64,000 nucleotides of DNA, from contig NZ_MNPU01000019.1 in the NCBI RefSeq assembly GCF_001983165.1, positions 42,032-106,031 on the forward strand. Direction: 5' to 3'. Positions within the stretch are counted from its first letter, which is position 1. Each line of letters opens with the position of its first letter. The notes beneath the pieces were generated by a model. That model saw only the letters and a list, made by a program, of their open reading frames with translations. It had not been told where the DNA came from and did no database searches. This document shows positions 37,197-47,190 of the stretch, piece after piece. The position numbers were made by a program, and so were the translations under genes. Source of the DNA: Pseudomonas gessardii. Its GTDB lineage: Bacteria; Pseudomonadota; Gammaproteobacteria; Pseudomonadales; Pseudomonadaceae.

Positions 37197-38528
37197 TCAG
37201 TTCCTGATAGCCCAGAATTTCAATTCAAGATCGGCAAACTCGCCGCTGACATGGAAGGCGAATCCGCCTGAATGCTCCAACTGCTCCAGGTCACGGGCAC
37301 TGAGTTCGAGCATGAAATAGGTTTTGCTGGCATGGAACGGAATCTGCCGTGGCGCCACGGGCAGCGGTTTGACGCTAATACCCGCCAGGTGCAGGTTGAC
37401 CAACTCGCGAATCCGCTCCACCGGCCCGACCTTGAGGTGCGCCGGCAGCCGCAGGCGCAGTACCTCCGAATCGCAGCGGGCACTGGCGGCCAAAATGAAG
37501 GTGGCAGAGCCCAGCAGGTTCAGGTCATTGACCGGGCACACCAGCACACCGTATTGACGGGGCTGCAATACCAGTTCAATGGCGTGTTGCTCCAGCACCA
37601 TCGACAGGACCGAACGAATGGCCGCCATCAGTTCCCGAAAGCTCGCCCCCTGGTCGCTATGCCGGTAGCGCCCTTCAAAACTGGCGCGCTTGGTATCGCT
37701 GGAAAATGTCGAAAGCTCCCCCAACAACCCAAGCAGGGCCTGGTACAACTGGTCAGGGCCCAGGCGGGCCTGGTCCAGGTCGTGACGCAGGATCAACTCG
37801 GTCCGGTTGATCAACTGCAGCATCAGGAAATCCCCCATCTGCGCACCGGCCGCCTGGCCAGCATCCTGCAAGCGTTCGGCAATCGCGTCACCGCGAAACG
37901 CCAACAGGCTGATCACCTCCTTGAGGCAAGACAACAAAAACGGCGAGCCGTGCAGGTGCATGAACGTCGGGGAGAACACGCTATCAAGCGCAACAACGCC
38001 TTGGGCGCTGCAATCCTGGACCTGTGCGACCTTGAGTTTGACGCAGGTCTGCCCCCCAGGATCATCGCCAAGCAGCAAGCGGAAGTCCGGGCGGGCGCAG
38101 GTGATGGTACAGCGCGTGTCTTCGCCGGCATTGGCGTCTCCCACTTCGGCTTCGTACGCGGTATAGCGTGCCACGACGTCAGCCTGCGCCGGCTGGCGCA
38201 CCTCGACAGCATTGCCGGCGACCATCGGCAAAGCCAGGTACACCGCCTGGCTGCCGCTATTGGCAGGGATTTCCAGTACCAGCGGCGAGGCCGGCTCACG
38301 CAGTTCAAACAGGGTGCCGTCAGGCAGTACACCACTGGCCTGGCTGACCACTACCTTGCCCATATCGAGGTATTGCGGGTCGATTTCCAGCGTCAGGAAG
38401 CCCCAGGCATAGCCCTGTGCCAATTGGCTGCGGCGGGCCAGTTGCTGGTGGTAGTAGCGGTCGTTGTGCTGCAGATGCTGAGGGCGCAACAACATGCCCT
38501 CCTGCCAGATCACTTTATCGATCAGCAT
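37197..38528 (-). CDS. tssK: T6SS baseplate protein TssK
   Basis: A 443-residue baseplate adaptor. The start LIDKVIWQEGMLLRPQHLQ and NDRYYHQQL is the classical TssK beginning. TssK trimers join the baseplate wedge (TssF, TssG, TssE) to TssL and TssM. ATG 38528 follows the tssJ stop by one base; a longer in-frame extension lies inside tssJ and is rejected. Confidence 0.96.
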   Translation of the reverse strand: MLIDKVIWQEGMLLRPQHLQHNDRYYHQQLARRSQLAQGYAWGFLTLEIDPQYLDMGKVVVSQASGVLPDGTLFELREPASPLVLEIPANSGSQAVYLALPMVAGNAVEVRQPAQADVVARYTAYEAEVGDANAGEDTRCTITCARPDFRLLLGDDPGGQTCVKLKVAQVQDCSAQGVVALDSVFSPTFMHLHGSPFLLSCLKEVISLLAFRGDAIAERLQDAGQAAGAQMGDFLMLQLINRTELILRHDLDQARLGPDQLYQALLGLLGELSTFSSDTKRASFEGRYRHSDQGASFRELMAAIRSVLSMVLEQHAIELVLQPRQYGVLVCPVNDLNLLGSATFILAASARCDSEVLRLRLPAHLKVGPVERIRELVNLHLAGISVKPLPVAPRQIPFHASKTYFMLELSARDLEQLEHSGGFAFHVSGEFADLELKFWAIRN

Positions 38529-38529
38529 G

Positions 38530-39024
38530 TCAGTCACCTGCCTTGGCGGTCTGTAAAGCCGTTGCGCGCACGCCGGCTTCGTCGAGCAGCAGATCGACCT
38601 GGGTCCGCGACTCGACGGCCAGCGGCACCACATGGCGCCATCGCGCCTGGGGCAAATCCCGGTAGGCCGCCAGCACGCCGAGGTAACGGCTGCCTGGCGT
38701 TGCACGGAGCTTCATCGCGACCTGCTCGCCAGGGCGTAATTCCCACTCCTCGCTGCTGACCAGGTCCTTGGGCAAGGTGTTTTCGGCACGCCCATACAGG
38801 CTGAAGAAATCGGCATTCTCGAAGGCCACGGGGTTTCTGAGTTCCAGCAGGCGCACCACGATCGGTGACGGCCGGCCATTCACATCCGGGTTGACCCGAT
38901 CACTGGCGGTCAGCGTCAGGTCCAGCTTGGTCAGCGTCGAATAGGGAGACAGGTTGCTGCAACCGGGCAACAGCCCCATCACAGCCAATAACAGAACAGA
39001 GGTGGCACGTGGCATGGGGCTCAT
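38530..39024 (-). CDS. tssJ: T6SS outer-membrane lipoprotein TssJ
   Basis: A 164-residue lipoprotein with lipobox LLPGC (Cys 22). TssJ sits in the outer membrane and holds the periplasmic part of TssM. ATG 39024 overlaps the stop of fha (ATGA); ATG 39033 and 39015 are alternatives. Residues YLGVLAAYRDLPQARWR match the conserved TssJ core. Confidence 0.93.
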   Translation of the reverse strand: MSPMPRATSVLLLAVMGLLPGCSNLSPYSTLTKLDLTLTASDRVNPDVNGRPSPIVVRLLELRNPVAFENADFFSLYGRAENTLPKDLVSSEEWELRPGEQVAMKLRATPGSRYLGVLAAYRDLPQARWRHVVPLAVESRTQVDLLLDEAGVRATALQTAKAGD

Positions 39025-40148
39025 CCAGAACAAGGGCTATAAAGGGTGGAAACCAGGCGCACCTGTTCCCTGTAGGCGTTGGCAAAGTCCTCGTTCAGTA
39101 GGCGCTCTTCCCAATCGTCGTCCTCGACCAGGCGTTGATAATGGCGCAGGTAAGCCCGCCAATAAGCACCGCTGGTGGGGATCCGCGGGGTGTTGCCCTG
39201 CTGTTCAAAACGGACCAGCAACTGGCCAGGTGCAAACGCCGCCAGGGCGCCGCGCATGGCCGCCCGACAGCCGGCGAGCAGTGCAACCTGGTGCACCTGT
39301 AAATCGCGATATGCCTGGGTAATCGTCAGTTCGCCAGCCCCCTGCAACATGGCCTCCAGCGCTTGCCCTCCCTCGCTCAACAGCCCCAGGTCGCGGGCTG
39401 GCGTCTGACCGAGCGAGGCGCCCAGCGCACTTTTCAGCTCTGCATGGGTGTGCAGGTTCTGTTGCAGCCCTTCGATGGCCTGCTTGAGCAAGTCTGCGAC
39501 CTTGATGGCCAGCGCTTGCCGCCCAGGCTCGTCAAGAGGGTCCAGGCGCACGCCCAGCGCCTGGGCAAACGCCTCCCAGAACAGCCCATGGTCATGGGCT
39601 GGCGGGGTAGTTTCTACAGGCGCAGACACCTGCACAGCAGGCTCGACCAGGGTCGGCACAGGCACATGGTGGCGTTCCACCGTGCTGGTGTCCGCCCAGT
39701 TCGAGGGCGTGCTGCTCGGTTCCGGTAGTGGCCGGGCCTGTTGGTCATCCAGGGCACGCACAGGATCCAACTGCAGGAACGCGTCATCGGGGATCAGGTT
39801 GTCGTGATGATTCGACGTGTCAGCGGCCTCCAGCAACTGCGTGCGCAGATCAAACGGCCCCATCCGCAACACCATGCCTTGGCTGATCGGCCGGGCCTGG
39901 CCCTTGCGCAAGCGCACGGTGCCGTCTCCCAGGCGAATGCCATTAGTGCTGATGTCAGTCAGAAAGTACTGATCGTCACGAAAGCTGACCAAGGCATGAT
40001 GATTGGACAGTTGGCGACTGGGATCGGGAATCACCCAATCGCAATCGGCACCACGGCCGATCACCCCTCCAGCGCCATCAAAGATTTTGCTGCGGGTCGA
40101 GCCGGGCATGTCTTGCCCATTGCCACAGACCTCAAATACCAACTGCAT
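39021..40148 (-). CDS. tagH: T6SS forkhead-associated protein Fha/TagH
   Basis: A 375-residue protein with an N-terminal FHA domain (about 25-95; GRGADCDW, SNHHALV, TNGIRL), which binds phosphothreonine, and a C-terminal TagH-type region (about 185-375). In P. aeruginosa Fha proteins are phosphorylated by the T6SS kinase and bring on apparatus assembly. The kinase gene at the far end of the cluster is the likely partner. Between the two domains is a Pro/Thr-rich linker. Confidence 0.9.
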   Translation of the reverse strand: MQLVFEVCGNGQDMPGSTRSKIFDGAGGVIGRGADCDWVIPDPSRQLSNHHALVSFRDDQYFLTDISTNGIRLGDGTVRLRKGQARPISQGMVLRMGPFDLRTQLLEAADTSNHHDNLIPDDAFLQLDPVRALDDQQARPLPEPSSTPSNWADTSTVERHHVPVPTLVEPAVQVSAPVETTPPAHDHGLFWEAFAQALGVRLDPLDEPGRQALAIKVADLLKQAIEGLQQNLHTHAELKSALGASLGQTPARDLGLLSEGGQALEAMLQGAGELTITQAYRDLQVHQVALLAGCRAAMRGALAAFAPGQLLVRFEQQGNTPRIPTSGAYWRAYLRHYQRLVEDDDWEERLLNEDFANAYREQVRLVSTLYSPCSG

Positions 40149-40163
40149 ACAGGGACTCCTGGC

Positions 40164-40301
40164 TTATTGCCCGCGCTGGTTGGACCGCGGGTCACCCAGC
40201 GGCCGATAGTCATCGTCGTCAAACACGTAGTTCGCCGCGCAACCACTCAGCGCCCACATCAGTAAAACCATCCCCACTGCCGGCCATCGAAAAACACTCA
40301 T
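40164..40301 (-). CDS. 45-residue putative lipoprotein in the T6SS operon
   Basis: A short gene with ATG 40301, ribosome site GGGAGAGG eleven bases before it, and stop TAA at 40166-40164. The product has a hydrophobic signal with lipobox ALSGC (Cys 21) and an acidic mature tail (VFDDDDYRPLGDPRS), leaving about 25 residues after lipidation. It lies between the sigma54 activator and fha genes with 15-40 bp gaps. It is probably an outer- or inner-membrane lipoprotein of unknown role in the T6SS; similar small genes may be overlooked at this place in other clusters. Confidence 0.65.
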   Translation of the reverse strand: MSVFRWPAVGMVLLMWALSGCAANYVFDDDDYRPLGDPRSNQRGQ

Positions 40302-40340
40302 CACGCCTCTCCCATTGAAATAAATTCGCGCGCGGAACAT

Positions 40341-41867
40341 TCAGCACTCGCCCTTGACGTCACCGCAGGGGATATTCAGCCGTGCCAGGCGATACAACAG
40401 GGTGCGCCGGGCGACCCCCAGCTCACGGGCGGTGCGGGTGCGATTGCCACGGTTCTTGTGCAGGCAATCAATCAGCAAGCCCCGCTCGACGCGTTCCAGG
40501 CGTTGGCGCAACGTTGCGTCGCTGGCCTGTGCAGGTGACGCCAGTGGCAACAAGAGGTGTTGCGGCAGGATCACCCCGTCGTCGCACAACAACACGGCAC
40601 GTTCCACCAGGCATTTGAGCTCGCGCACGTTGCCGGGAAAACTGTGGCTGGACAGCTGATCCAGGGCCTGGTTCGACCAGGACACCGGCGCTCGCCCCTG
40701 GGCGGCGCAGGCCTTGCCTGCGAAATGCCGAGCCAGCGCCCGTACATCGCCCTCGCGTTGGCGCAGGGCCGGCAGTTCGATCGGGAACTGGGCCAATCGA
40801 TAGTAGAGGTCCTCACGGAAACTCCCCTGGGCGACCATTGCGCCAAGGTCACGGTGAGTGGCCGCAATGATCCGCACATTCACTTTATGGGCGGTACTGG
40901 CACCCAGCGGACGTATTTCGCCCTCCTGCAAGACCCGCAACAATTTGGCTTGCAGCGACATCGGCATATCGCCGATTTCATCGAGTAGCAACGTGCCGCC
41001 ATCGGCGGTATCGAACAGACCGGGACGATCCCGGTCGGCACCGGTAAAGGCGCCCTTGCGATAGCCAAACAGTTCGCTTTCCAGCAACCCTTCCGGGAAT
41101 GCGGCACAGTTCTGTACGACAAAGGCCTTGGATCGACGCGGGCCCATGGCATGGATCGCCCGGGCGACCACCTCCTTGCCCGTACCGGTCTCGCCGTGCA
41201 AAAGCACGGTATAGGTGCTGTCCAGCACCTTGCCGATCAGGCGGCAGGTCTCGTCCATCACCGCGCTGTTGCCTATCAGGCCAAGACCTGCGGGACGGAG
41301 CACGCGAGCGAGCCCCGGACGGGCCGGCGATGGCGGGCTGGCTTCCGGCAGCAGCGCCCGCTGGCGCAGGGCAAAAGCCCCCAACGGCCCCAGTGTTGTG
41401 GCGTACCCCAGCAGATCCCGGGAGTGTTCAGTCACGCATAGCAGCACGCCCCTCGCGGGAAGGTGTCGATGGGTGATAGGCACGCACAGCAGCGACTGCC
41501 AGGGCGCCAGGCCTCTGGGAATGAAGGCGGTGTCATAAATGCTGTCTTGCAGGCCACGGATACTCAGGGGCCGCTGATGTTCCAGGGCGAACTGCAGCAA
41601 TTGCTGGCCCTGCTGGTCCACCTCTGCGCCCACACCGATATCCCAGGGCCCTTCTTCCCGCCGGTATTCGGCAGCCAGGAGCAGGCCATGGCCGGCCTCA
41701 TCTGACAGGTACACCTGGCTGAGCGTGCACTGGCTCAACTGCACCGCGGCCTGGGCAAGGTTGCCAGGCACACTTGCCCGATCGCTATCGAGGCCCAGGC
41801 GCAAGAGCCACTGCACCAGTTGTTCGGTATAGTCCGGCGACTGTGACAACGGGGCTGCCCTCATCAT
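40341..41867 (-). CDS. Sigma54-dependent T6SS activator (VasH/Sfa type)
   Basis: A 508-residue enhancer-binding protein. Residues about 20-170 look like a GAF sensor domain, then an AAA+ domain with GETGTGKE (225-232) and GAFTGA (272-277), and a C-terminal Fis-type helix-turn-helix (NRTRTARELGVARRTLLYRL). It has no receiver domain, so it is not a two-component response regulator. VasH/Sfa proteins turn on hcp and other T6SS promoters with sigma54. ATG 41867 overlaps the tssH stop; a second Met follows immediately. Confidence 0.93.
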   Translation of the reverse strand: MMRAAPLSQSPDYTEQLVQWLLRLGLDSDRASVPGNLAQAAVQLSQCTLSQVYLSDEAGHGLLLAAEYRREEGPWDIGVGAEVDQQGQQLLQFALEHQRPLSIRGLQDSIYDTAFIPRGLAPWQSLLCVPITHRHLPARGVLLCVTEHSRDLLGYATTLGPLGAFALRQRALLPEASPPSPARPGLARVLRPAGLGLIGNSAVMDETCRLIGKVLDSTYTVLLHGETGTGKEVVARAIHAMGPRRSKAFVVQNCAAFPEGLLESELFGYRKGAFTGADRDRPGLFDTADGGTLLLDEIGDMPMSLQAKLLRVLQEGEIRPLGASTAHKVNVRIIAATHRDLGAMVAQGSFREDLYYRLAQFPIELPALRQREGDVRALARHFAGKACAAQGRAPVSWSNQALDQLSSHSFPGNVRELKCLVERAVLLCDDGVILPQHLLLPLASPAQASDATLRQRLERVERGLLIDCLHKNRGNRTRTARELGVARRTLLYRLARLNIPCGDVKGEC

Positions 41868-44443
41868 GCAAACTCGCAGATGACGTGACCGTCGCCATCC
41901 AGCGTCCCGTGGGCGCGCTGCACATGTTCGTCCCTGGCCATTGCCTCCAGCAGGCGATCGACGATCTGGGGCAATAGATTGGCGTCGATCCACTGATCGA
42001 CATACCGCGCCCCGCTCTCGCTGCGGGTACAGCGCTCTGCCAGGTAATCGACCAATCGCGGGCAATGGCTGAATGCCAGATGCCGCTGCAGCAGACGTTG
42101 GCCCAGGCGCTGCAACTTGCTTTCTACCAACTCCCGCAGCACCGCACCGTTGATCGGGTAGTACGGCACTACGCACATGCGGGCCAGCAGCGCCGGCTTG
42201 AAGTGTTGGTTGAGCAGCGGCGCAAGTGCTGCTTGCAAGGCTTGCGGGCTGGGGCGCTGCGCAGCGCCACACAGCTCGATGATGTGTTCGCTGCCGAGGT
42301 TGGAGGTCATCAGGATCAGCGTGTTGCGAAAATCGATCTCACGCCCCTCGCCATCATGGGCCCAGCCTTTGTCGAAGATCTGGTAGAACAGGTTCATGAC
42401 CCCAAGGTGCGCCTTCTCGACCTCATCGAGCAGCACCACCGAATAGGGCTTTTGCCTGACCGCTTCGGTCAGCACGCCGCCTTCGCCATAACCGACATAG
42501 CCGGGCGGAGCCCCCATCAGGCGTGACAGTGAATGTTTCTCCTGGTATTCGGACATGTTGATGGTGGTCATGAACCGTTCGCCGCCATACAACAGGTCGG
42601 CCAACGCCAACGCCGTCTGCGTCTTGCCAACGCCACTGGGACCGACCAGCAGAAAGACGCCCACGGGCGCATCGGGCCGGTTCACCCCGGCGGCGGCGGC
42701 ACGCATCGAGCGGTCCAGCCTCTGCACGGCCTGCTCCTGGCCGAGAATGCGCGTGCGCAGATCGGTGGCGAAGTCGAGGACCTTGACGCTGTGCTCGCAG
42801 GCTACCTGGCTGAGCGGAATGCCGGTCCAGGCACTGATCACTTGCGCCACCAGCCGCGGGCATACTTCAAAATTGACCAGGCGCTGCTGTGATTGCTCTG
42901 CCAGCAGGCTGCCGTGGGCTTGGCACAGTTGCTGCTCAAGCAGCTCGATGGCCTGCCCGGACTGGCGGGCCTGGCTCAACTGTAGGCGCAAGGCCAGTAC
43001 CCGCTCGGCCATCTCACGCTGGCGTGTCCAGCATTGCTTGAGGTGTTCATGTTCGCCACCGACGGTTTCCAGGCGCGCGGCCAGTACCTGCAGTGCGCCA
43101 GGGTCAATCGGCAGCCCGGCGTCCCGGTCGCGGCAAAGTGCCTGGTGCTGGCGGGTACTTTCCGCCAGTTGGGCAGCCACGGCCTGTAACGCCGGCGGAG
43201 CGGTCACCAGGCTGATGCGCACACGCGCGCAGGCCGTGTCGAGCACATCCACAGCCTTGTCGGGCAACTGTCGCCCCGCCAGGTAGCGTGCCGATAGCTG
43301 CGCGGCGGCAACCACGGCGTCATCACGCACGTACACACCATGGCTGGTTTCATACACCGAGGTGAGACCACGCAGGATCGTCACCGCATCATCGACACTG
43401 GGTTCCTGGACATGCACCGGCTGAAAGCGCCGGGCCAGTGCCGGATCCTTTTCAAAGTACTTCTTGTACTCTGACCAGGTGGTGGCCGCGATGGTGCGCA
43501 GTTCGCCACGGGCCAGCGCCGGCTTGAGCAGGTTTGCCGCGTCGCCGCTGCCCGGCGAACCACCGGCCCCGATCAGGGTGTGCGCCTCGTCAATGAACAG
43601 GATCACCGGCACCGCGGAAGCATTCACTTCCTCGATAACGCCCTTGAGCCGCCGCTCGAACTCGCCCTTGATGCTGGCACCGGCCTGCAGCAGCCCCATG
43701 TCGAGGATCAGCAGGCGCGTATCCTGGAGCACCGGCGGCACCTGCCCCTGGGCAATCTGCCTGGCCAAACCCTCGACCAGCGCGGTCTTGCCGACACCGG
43801 CTTCACCCACAATGATCGGATTGTTCTTGCGCCGACGCGCCAGGATATCGATCAACTGCCGGATCTCGGCGTCTCGACACAAGACCGGGTCGACCCGCCC
43901 ATCCAGGGCCTGCTGGGTCAGGTCATGGGTGAAACGCGGCAACAACGCTTCAGGGTTGCCACAGGCGTACACCCGGGAAACCTCGGCCTCCTCGCCCAAG
44001 GCGAACTCAAGCAGGCGCTGCGCATCGAGACGGGCCAGCAGCACCTGATAACGACTACCAGCGTGGTGCAACGGGTTACGCAGCAAGGCGAGGATCAAGG
44101 CCGCCTCACTGACCTGGGAGTGCGCCAACTCCAGCTGGGCAACAACCAGCGCTTGTTGCAACCATTGCACCAGCAACGGCGCAAACACCGGATTGCGCGA
44201 AGTGCCCTGCCCCATCCTGGGCACAAGCGTGGCTTGCAGTTCGCCCTGTTCGATGCCGGCCTCTTGCAGCGCACGCACCAGCAACCCTTGTGGGTGCTCC
44301 AGCAGCGCCAGCAAGACGTCCTCCACCAGGACTTGCGAGCCACCCCGGGCCACACAGCGTTCTGCGGCGCGCTCCAGGTCATGGCGAGTTTGTGTCGCCA
44401 GCACACGAATCAATTGCTGCAAGTCCACATTCATCATAGTCAT
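41864..44443 (-). CDS. tssH: T6SS sheath-recycling ATPase TssH (ClpV)
   Basis: An 859-residue ClpB-like AAA+ unfoldase with an N-terminal double Clp domain, two ATPase modules (Walker A GEAGVGKTALVEG and GPSGVGKTQTAL) and a shorter coiled-coil insert than ClpB. ClpV pulls TssC out of contracted sheaths so that subunits can be reused. The N-terminal ClpV helix binds TssC. Neighbour of tssG (6-nt gap). Confidence 0.96.
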   Translation of the reverse strand: MTMMNVDLQQLIRVLATQTRHDLERAAERCVARGGSQVLVEDVLLALLEHPQGLLVRALQEAGIEQGELQATLVPRMGQGTSRNPVFAPLLVQWLQQALVVAQLELAHSQVSEAALILALLRNPLHHAGSRYQVLLARLDAQRLLEFALGEEAEVSRVYACGNPEALLPRFTHDLTQQALDGRVDPVLCRDAEIRQLIDILARRRKNNPIIVGEAGVGKTALVEGLARQIAQGQVPPVLQDTRLLILDMGLLQAGASIKGEFERRLKGVIEEVNASAVPVILFIDEAHTLIGAGGSPGSGDAANLLKPALARGELRTIAATTWSEYKKYFEKDPALARRFQPVHVQEPSVDDAVTILRGLTSVYETSHGVYVRDDAVVAAAQLSARYLAGRQLPDKAVDVLDTACARVRISLVTAPPALQAVAAQLAESTRQHQALCRDRDAGLPIDPGALQVLAARLETVGGEHEHLKQCWTRQREMAERVLALRLQLSQARQSGQAIELLEQQLCQAHGSLLAEQSQQRLVNFEVCPRLVAQVISAWTGIPLSQVACEHSVKVLDFATDLRTRILGQEQAVQRLDRSMRAAAAGVNRPDAPVGVFLLVGPSGVGKTQTALALADLLYGGERFMTTINMSEYQEKHSLSRLMGAPPGYVGYGEGGVLTEAVRQKPYSVVLLDEVEKAHLGVMNLFYQIFDKGWAHDGEGREIDFRNTLILMTSNLGSEHIIELCGAAQRPSPQALQAALAPLLNQHFKPALLARMCVVPYYPINGAVLRELVESKLQRLGQRLLQRHLAFSHCPRLVDYLAERCTRSESGARYVDQWIDANLLPQIVDRLLEAMARDEHVQRAHGTLDGDGHVICEFA

Positions 44444-44449
44444 CTGTCC

Positions 44450-45457
44450 CTAGTGAGTTTTACTGGCCAGTGTGAGCACACCGTCCGCGCGCGCCGGCCC
44501 CATCCAACTGGTCCAGCCCAGCCGGCACACATTGCGTTGGCCTATGTGCAGCGCCCGTATCTCCCCGGGGCGCAGGACCAGGCGCAGGTCATAGTCCAGA
44601 GGGTCTCGCACGGCGAAGCGAATCAGCGCGCAGAGCGGCGAGTGGTTCGCGCCGTCGGGTAAAAACTCATGAAAACGCTGCCAGTCGAGGTCCTGGAGAT
44701 GCACCCTGAATTTGCCGGCACGGTCGACGACCTGTCGCCCAAGGACCAGGTCCCGCCCCAGCAAACTGCTGGCATGTGCCAGTTGGTTGCGCTGCCCACG
44801 GGCAATCACCACCTTGCGCTGGACGCATTGCTCGATCAGCAACGATGGGTGTTTGAAGTAGTAACGCAGCACCGTTTCGATAAGCGCCGCCGAATGGGCG
44901 CGCATGCCCAGCAACCCCAGGTAGGGCAACAGGCGTTTCCAGTCCAATGGCGTCGCCCCCCGGATGGCCCGGCCGCCCAGGCCTATCAGGGCGAACATCT
45001 GCGCGGAAAACGCATCGCTGGCGCCCGCTCGAAAGCGTGCCGGGTAACGGTACTTGCGCCACAGAGGCAGCATCAGCCGATGCAAACGGTGGTGGAACAG
45101 GTCAAGAAAGTCGGCGACCGGATTCCCCCCCGCCCGCTCGGCCAAGGCGTGCTCAGCATAAAATGCCGGCAGTGGCGAATTCGCCCCCACCAGGCCCAAT
45201 ACATTGAGGCGCAAACGTGCCCGCAATTGCCCACGCTCGATAAAGAACGTCACGCGGTCAATATCGTTGCCGGGAAACCCCAACCCCGGATTGGCCTGGA
45301 ACTCCAGGAGGTCATACAGCGCCTCATCACCAAGGGATGGGTGGGCCTCACGCAAACGCTCAATCACCTGCAAGACCGCCTGGAACAGCGAATACTCACG
45401 GATGGTCCGGGACAACTCGGTTAAAGCAGGGCCTGCTGGCCCATCCGGGATGGCCAT
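44450..45457 (-). CDS. tssG: T6SS baseplate protein TssG
   Basis: A 335-residue baseplate wedge component, about the usual length. It has the conserved DRVTFFIER, LGLVGANSPLPAFYAE and FLDLFHHRL segments. TssG forms a wedge with two TssF and TssE and contacts TssK trimers. It overlaps the end of tssF by 37 nt, a long overlap but typical of this gene pair. Confidence 0.95.
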   Translation of the reverse strand: MAIPDGPAGPALTELSRTIREYSLFQAVLQVIERLREAHPSLGDEALYDLLEFQANPGLGFPGNDIDRVTFFIERGQLRARLRLNVLGLVGANSPLPAFYAEHALAERAGGNPVADFLDLFHHRLHRLMLPLWRKYRYPARFRAGASDAFSAQMFALIGLGGRAIRGATPLDWKRLLPYLGLLGMRAHSAALIETVLRYYFKHPSLLIEQCVQRKVVIARGQRNQLAHASSLLGRDLVLGRQVVDRAGKFRVHLQDLDWQRFHEFLPDGANHSPLCALIRFAVRDPLDYDLRLVLRPGEIRALHIGQRNVCRLGWTSWMGPARADGVLTLASKTH

Positions 45458-47190
45458 AGGTACACCTCTCCTTGTGTGCTGGTAACGCGCAGTTCGTGGT
45501 ACGAGTTGAGGCTCGCGTACAGCGCAAAAAACTCATTGAGGACCGAGGCAAAGACAAACAGGTCGCCCTCTCCGAGGAAGTGCTGGGGGTCAAGGGTCAG
45601 ATCGATTGCTACCCCTCGAATCGGCAAGCCGCCATGCAACCTGTCGATCGGGCGCTGGCTTATCGAACGCAACCCGTCCAGCCGTCGAAGGCTGATTTTT
45701 TCGGCCTGGCGATCGTGGTAGCGCGGCAAGTCATAGGTTTTGAGCACCACTTTCAGCGCATTGATATCGCTCAGGGACAGGTAGTTGAGCGACATATTGC
45801 TGATCAGCTTCCACAAAAAGCCGCTGTCCAGCGGGGGCGCGATACCGGGGGTGGCGGCAGTGATGTTGTTGAAGGACAGGAACTCGGGTGTTTGCTCGCA
45901 GGCTTGATTGATGTCACCGATACGCAATTTGCGTGGCAAGTCGTGGTTGGTGCAGGTCAGCTCGATGGACAGGGTTTCCTGATCCCCGAACTGGCGAATG
46001 CCGAAGCTCAGGTAGGTATCCAGGCCGCTGTGTTGCAGGGACGGCCGCTGGCGAATGCTGTAGCACGCGGTCTGCTGGTCGTGCTCGAACGACTCGAATG
46101 GCACATACGCCTGGTAGCCCAGGCCACCCGGGCGCCATCCGGTGACCTGATCCACGGAAAAAACCCCGCAATGGCCTGGCGCATAGTCGGTTCCCAGCAG
46201 CAGATATTCATCCTGCTTGCCATCCAATCGGATCGGCACCCCGTCGTGCTTGAACAGGTTGACGACCGGCGTGCAAAACAGCTTTACGTTGTCCGCCGTG
46301 GGGAGCACCTGCCCGGGATTGCGCTGGCGAAGCTTGAAGCGCAACTCAAACCCCCGGGCCTGCTTGAGCAGGTCATGCGGCAAGGTTTGCAGAATATCCA
46401 GGCCACCGACGTCGACAAACAGGTACTTGTCAGGAAAGGCGAAATATTCCTGTAGATGCCGATACCCAGTGAAGGCATTCGGCGGATAGGGAAGCAGCGC
46501 CTCGTCTGCCGAAAAACCTGCTGGCCGGACCACCGATGCCGGTAATGGCAATGACAACACTTGCCCATTGCGCGCAAGCAGCGGTTTGCACTCGCCATCG
46601 AGCAGCAGCAAGTCAATGCCTTGCAGGTGGCGCAGCAGACTCACGTACAGCATCTGGCTGACATAGCGCTCCCCGGCAAAATGCAAGCGCAGGTGCTCAA
46701 GCACCAGTTCGCCCATATGCCCTTCGGCGGTCATCTCCAGGCGCAGGTTCAGCAAGGCGCCCTCGCCCTGGGCCGAGTAATCCAGCGCACTTATTTGCAG
46801 GGGCAGCACATCCGTTGCATAGCAGGTGCGAAAGCGACAACGCTCACCGTCAATCGCCACACTTTCCACTGGCGTATCCCGCTCGACGGTGATCGCGGGC
46901 CCGGCACGCAGCAACGGCGCGAACTGCAACATGCTGAACGCGGGTAACGGTCGCATGTAGTTGGGCCACAACAGGTGCATCAGCGAATGGCTGAGCTCCG
47001 GCAACTGGTCGTCGAGTTTCTGCCGCAAGCGGCCCGTCAGGAACGCAAAGCCCTCAAGCAGCCGCTCGACATCCGGGTCCCGGCCACTGTCCCCGAGGAA
47101 TGGGGCAAGTGCCGGATTACGCTCACAGAAGCGCCGCCCCAAGTGTCGCAAGGCGTTGAGTTCGCTCTGGTAATAGCGGTTAACAGACAC
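45421..47190 (-). CDS. tssF: T6SS baseplate protein TssF
   Basis: A 589-residue protein with the family start YYQSELNALRHLGRRFCERNPALAPFL and the LLEGFAFLTGRLRQKLDDQLPE helix. TssF is the main wedge protein of the T6SS baseplate. It overlaps tssE by 11 nt. Confidence 0.96.
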   Translation of the reverse strand: MSVNRYYQSELNALRHLGRRFCERNPALAPFLGDSGRDPDVERLLEGFAFLTGRLRQKLDDQLPELSHSLMHLLWPNYMRPLPAFSMLQFAPLLRAGPAITVERDTPVESVAIDGERCRFRTCYATDVLPLQISALDYSAQGEGALLNLRLEMTAEGHMGELVLEHLRLHFAGERYVSQMLYVSLLRHLQGIDLLLLDGECKPLLARNGQVLSLPLPASVVRPAGFSADEALLPYPPNAFTGYRHLQEYFAFPDKYLFVDVGGLDILQTLPHDLLKQARGFELRFKLRQRNPGQVLPTADNVKLFCTPVVNLFKHDGVPIRLDGKQDEYLLLGTDYAPGHCGVFSVDQVTGWRPGGLGYQAYVPFESFEHDQQTACYSIRQRPSLQHSGLDTYLSFGIRQFGDQETLSIELTCTNHDLPRKLRIGDINQACEQTPEFLSFNNITAATPGIAPPLDSGFLWKLISNMSLNYLSLSDINALKVVLKTYDLPRYHDRQAEKISLRRLDGLRSISQRPIDRLHGGLPIRGVAIDLTLDPQHFLGEGDLFVFASVLNEFFALYASLNSYHELRVTSTQGEVYLWPSRMGQQALL

